NCBI RefSeq assembly: GCF_018372875.1
Contig: NZ_JAHAIF010000043.1
Span: forward strand, 1 to 24,669
DNA length: 24,669 nt
From: Clostridium sp.
GTDB lineage: Bacteria > Bacillota > Clostridia > Clostridiales > Clostridiaceae
Direction: 5' to 3'
Shown here piece after piece: positions 23,001 through 24,669 of the stretch (positions within the stretch are counted from its first letter, which is position 1; every line of letters starts with the position of its first letter). A program made the translations under genes and the position numbers. A model generated the notes under the pieces. It saw nothing but the letters and a program-made list of their open reading frames with translations, was not told where the DNA came from and searched no databases.

Positions 23001-24106
23001 AAAGAAAAGCTATATTGAATTTCCATGAATATCTACTTGCAAGTGGTGGTTTAGGTGAGGAGCCACAAAGAATATTTGATGAAGTAGTTGCTAATAACCC
23101 TAATGTATGTATGGTTTTATCAGGGCATTATCATAATGCACAAACTGTAGTAATTGAATTTGATGATAATAATGATGGTGTAAATGATAGAAAAGTTTAT
23201 CAGATGTTATTTGATTATCAAGGTTTACCAGAAGGTGGTATGGGTTATATAAGATTAATGCATTTTGATTTAGATAACCAAAAGATAATATTTAGAACAT
23301 ATTCACCATCACTTGATGATTATGATGCAAAAGACACAGTTGCAGGTGGGGATACTATATTAGGTGAAGAAACGTTTGAAATTCATTTTGCTGAATTAGG
23401 AATTGAGCCTAAACAAAAAGTGATTGAAACAACTAATTTAGATATAAATGTATATACTGATAAGGTAATTGGTACAGTAAGTGGTGTTACAAATGACTCA
23501 GATATATCATATACTTTAAAAAATGCTGAGAATGGTGTATATGGATGGTATGCTGAAGTTAAAGATGATTTTGGTGGACTTTCTAGAACTAATGTAAATT
23601 ACTTTACTGTAGATAAGGATATTGTAAAACCAACAATTACGTTACCAAAAGAAAATGAGTTTCCAGTAGAATACGAGTTTAACCCTATGGATGGAGTCGT
23701 AGCAACAGATGATAGAGATGGAGATATAACATCTAAAGTTGTTGTTGAGGGAACTGTAGATACAAGCAAGGAAGGAAATTATACAATTGTTTATAGAGTA
23801 AGCGACAATGCTGGAAATTTGACAGAAGTATTTAGGGTAGTAACTATAAAGAGAATTGAAAAACCTAATAATGGTGGAAACAATGGAAGTCATGGTAATA
23901 GTAGTGATAACAATAGTAGCAATACTGGAAATTCAAATGATAATGTAAACAATGAAAATAATAGTCCTAAGAATTCCAATAATAAATTACCACAAACAGG
24001 TGATAATGATTTAATACATTTAGTAGTTTCAGGATTATCTGCTATTGTATTAGGATTATATATTTTAAAGAAAAAAACGACTAATTGTAAAATGAAATTG
24101 AATTAA
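20030..24106 (+). CDS. LPXTG surface protein with lamin-tail and metallophosphoesterase domains
   Basis: This 1358-aa protein begins with a signal peptide (basic MIRRKLYRSK, hydrophobic core, cut near A30) and ends with sortase signal LPQTG at 1320-1324, a hydrophobic span and a basic tail. It should be linked to peptidoglycan and face outward. After the signal come a lamin-tail domain (about 50-200, LLITEILPDS then EFIEVYNNSNREL), Ig-like beta domains (about 240-640), and a calcineurin-like metallophosphoesterase (about 830-1115). That domain has motifs ESDTQYY, NGDIID near 880, GNHD near 913, a later FHE, and GHYHN near 1030. All metal ligands appear present. A DUF5011/HYR-like Ig domain (about 1197-1283) and an Asn/Ser/Gly-rich wall spacer follow. 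The substrate is unknown; a released nucleotide, nucleic acid or phosphoester is plausible. Confidence 0.92.
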   Translation: MIRRKLYRSKIFSLVLATLLCLNPIKAIALDFQDSLIENTNDKLIRLSEVKDKELLITEILPDSSNVNGSDAYEFIEVYNNSNRELNLKDYKLYYNYPDKGDGSDVLWIDINNDVKIQSGEAIVFWIKNEKNNHLTVDDFNKKFDTKLELNTNIFELYNGGMANSGARALRLTTSVYEQVDLVSYNMDGVKDTSADKSIKYKYDDASNKSIMISNNCKPDPGIVNDEDKPTKVLVNKPENLPVVENMTSDTFTDDEGLIFKVNATSEETNIKTVKLSYKSNKMNEYETYNLLKGENNIFTKEISKYDLIGKAYYDYYFEVSDGFEVVKTDVKRITNLELDDSNIRFNINENEFLNGVKNVITTGEELLIDGENKTLDSVSSIENNAKIVFDIKETDVFFKNAVAIGDTVLGIFNEGTYDNWDTVAFDVDPTYFKKGETIQIDIHAGNKANALEHNEENNDDFVTKNIRLVLPDGTILRPKGYENPEEVIQMGDSDGKVEVLNAVFSPSNDSFNALRYELNTIELEDGEHSLSGVINELNEREDVKFLVDNTAPEIFTNIENEKVYKGTNTITVDAKDDISGMNDVTAKLDGRNIELPYEFRSLELSPGYHTLIINARDNCNNESIKEVKFIIPEESAEIGLEIKPGNGEILDSDPIFSIHVKDSTDDIMTVDFKKGERYVLGDSNISKAEGISQTSGTSDLAFTEGSANGFPYEAFDIELSDDVNENATIKVEWTGVSNNLKTKMYVYNYFTGAFDIVSTEDEIIENEIKLTGTVSLQNHLRDNKVRIMVQNGEGHTPNQYEAGTSANATENTSITTSNENDLDRNQYDFTFAIESDTQYYNEDTPDNDNIIGKYEHQLNIHDWLIANRPRMNIQYLFHNGDIIDDSGMISQWENADAAYKKLDDANFPYGILAGNHDVDHLTNDYTNYSTYFGESRFYNNPWYGESYKDNKAHYDLITVGGIDFIMMYVGWSIGDEEIEWMNKVLQQYPERKAILNFHEYLLASGGLGEEPQRIFDEVVANNPNVCMVLSGHYHNAQTVVIEFDDNNDGVNDRKVYQMLFDYQGLPEGGMGYIRLMHFDLDNQKIIFRTYSPSLDDYDAKDTVAGGDTILGEETFEIHFAELGIEPKQKVIETTNLDINVYTDKVIGTVSGVTNDSDISYTLKNAENGVYGWYAEVKDDFGGLSRTNVNYFTVDKDIVKPTITLPKENEFPVEYEFNPMDGVVATDDRDGDITSKVVVEGTVDTSKEGNYTIVYRVSDNAGNLTEVFRVVTIKRIEKPNNGGNNGSHGNSSDNNSSNTGNSNDNVNNENNSPKNSNNKLPQTGDNDLIHLVVSGLSAIVLGLYILKKKTTNCKMKLN

Positions 24107-24107
24107 T

Positions 24108-24669
24108 AAAAAATCCATAGTGGATTATTCTGTGTTATGATTTAATCGCTAAACAAAAACATACACGGAGGATAATCACTATGGATCACTCAAATATTAA
24201 CACAGAATCACGCAAAAATAAACACTTAAATTTTTCAGAAGGTATGACTATAGAGCTTCGCTTAAAAGATGGATTTTCAGCATATAGGATATCTAAAGAA
24301 CTTGGCAGATCAATAAATACTATTCTAAATGAAATACGTCGTGGTACGACTACTCAAATAAAGCAAGGAAACCATATTGAAGTATACCTTGCCGATACTG
24401 GCGAAGCGGTATATAAAAAGCATCGTTGAAATTCTTGTAGCAATTTTAAACTATTAGAATGTAGTGACTTTATTAAGTACACTGTAGACAAAATCACAAA
24501 GGACTCATGCTCCCCAGATGCTTGTGTTGGGGAAGCTATCGCTACCGGTAGGTTTAATCGATCTCAAATAGTTTGTACCAAGACACTGTATAACTATATA
24601 GATCTTGGATTTATGGATGTAAAGAATACAGATTTACCAATGAAATTACGTAGAAATACAAAGTGTACT
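24108..24669 (+). mobile_element. IS30-family insertion sequence, left part (runs off the window)
   Basis: The DNA after the surface protein gene changes character, with higher G+C. CATAGTGGATTATTCTGTG (from about 24117) probably contains the left terminal repeat of the element. The right end lies outside the window, so target duplication cannot be checked. Confidence 0.7.
24181..24669 (+). pseudogene. IS30-family transposase, interrupted by a stop codon, partial
   Basis: The first 82 codons encode an N-terminal helix-turn-helix (LNFSEGMTIELRLKDGFS, YRISKELGRSINTILNEIRR), as in IS30 transposases. TGA at 24427 interrupts it after KKHR. The same frame then continues with SNFKLLECSDFIKYTVDKI, DACVGEAIATGRF and LPMKLRRNTK, all family-like, to the window end. 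The stop probably replaces an Arg codon (CGA to TGA). The catalytic DDE core is beyond the window. GGAGG precedes the ATG. The insertion looks recent because the rest of the frame is undamaged. Confidence 0.85.

Overview
The window is very AT-rich, with strong AGGAGG-type ribosome binding sites, stem-loop/T-run terminators and clostridial protein families. It most likely comes from a Clostridium sensu stricto chromosome. I cannot name the species.

Layout. (1) 1-1937: housekeeping flank with a 49-bp hairpin repeat, a LUD-domain protein, an Hsp20 chaperone and rlmH (23S rRNA pseudouridine methyltransferase). (2) 1937-12270: accessory region. It holds a zinc-ribbon protein, a D12-class adenine methyltransferase overlapping a PD-(D/E)XK-like endonuclease, four small genes (one DUF960), a 27-residue amphipathic peptide, long gene-free repeat-rich DNA, a Mor-like regulator, a 558-aa large serine recombinase, a small membrane protein, a broken alpha/beta hydrolase and a convergent type I toxin-antitoxin locus. 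(3) 12358-18865: a broken second Mor-like gene, then a LevR/CelR-type sigma-54 activator and a sigma-54 promoter driving PTS EIIA, EIIB, EIIC and a GH1 6-phospho-beta-glucosidase. Together these form a complete beta-glucoside uptake module. (4) 18866-24669: a decayed IS4-like transposase, a second copy of the 49-bp hairpin, a 1358-aa LPXTG surface protein with lamin-tail and metallophosphoesterase domains, and an IS30-family transposase broken by a stop codon and cut by the window end.

Main discovery. The last codons of rlmH (GAA CCG TAT CAC AAG TAA, EPYHK-stop) recur in direct orientation outside rlmH at 10944 (GAA CCA TAC CAT AAA TAA, again EPYHK-stop) and at 12239 (GAA CCG TAT CAG TAT TAA). 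Similarity continues into the following GAGGTTTTTACT. The rlmH 3' end is the site used by staphylococcal SCC elements through Ccr large serine recombinases. The segment between the first two copies (about 9.0 kb) carries a large serine recombinase of Ccr-like size, a DUF960 gene (a family known from SCC) and a restriction-modification pair. The segment between the second and third copies (about 1.3 kb) carries a pseudogene and a toxin-antitoxin locus. I read this as a tandem, partly decayed SCC-like cassette array at rlmH in a Clostridium. The repeats are read directly from the sequence; the SCC-like interpretation is inference.
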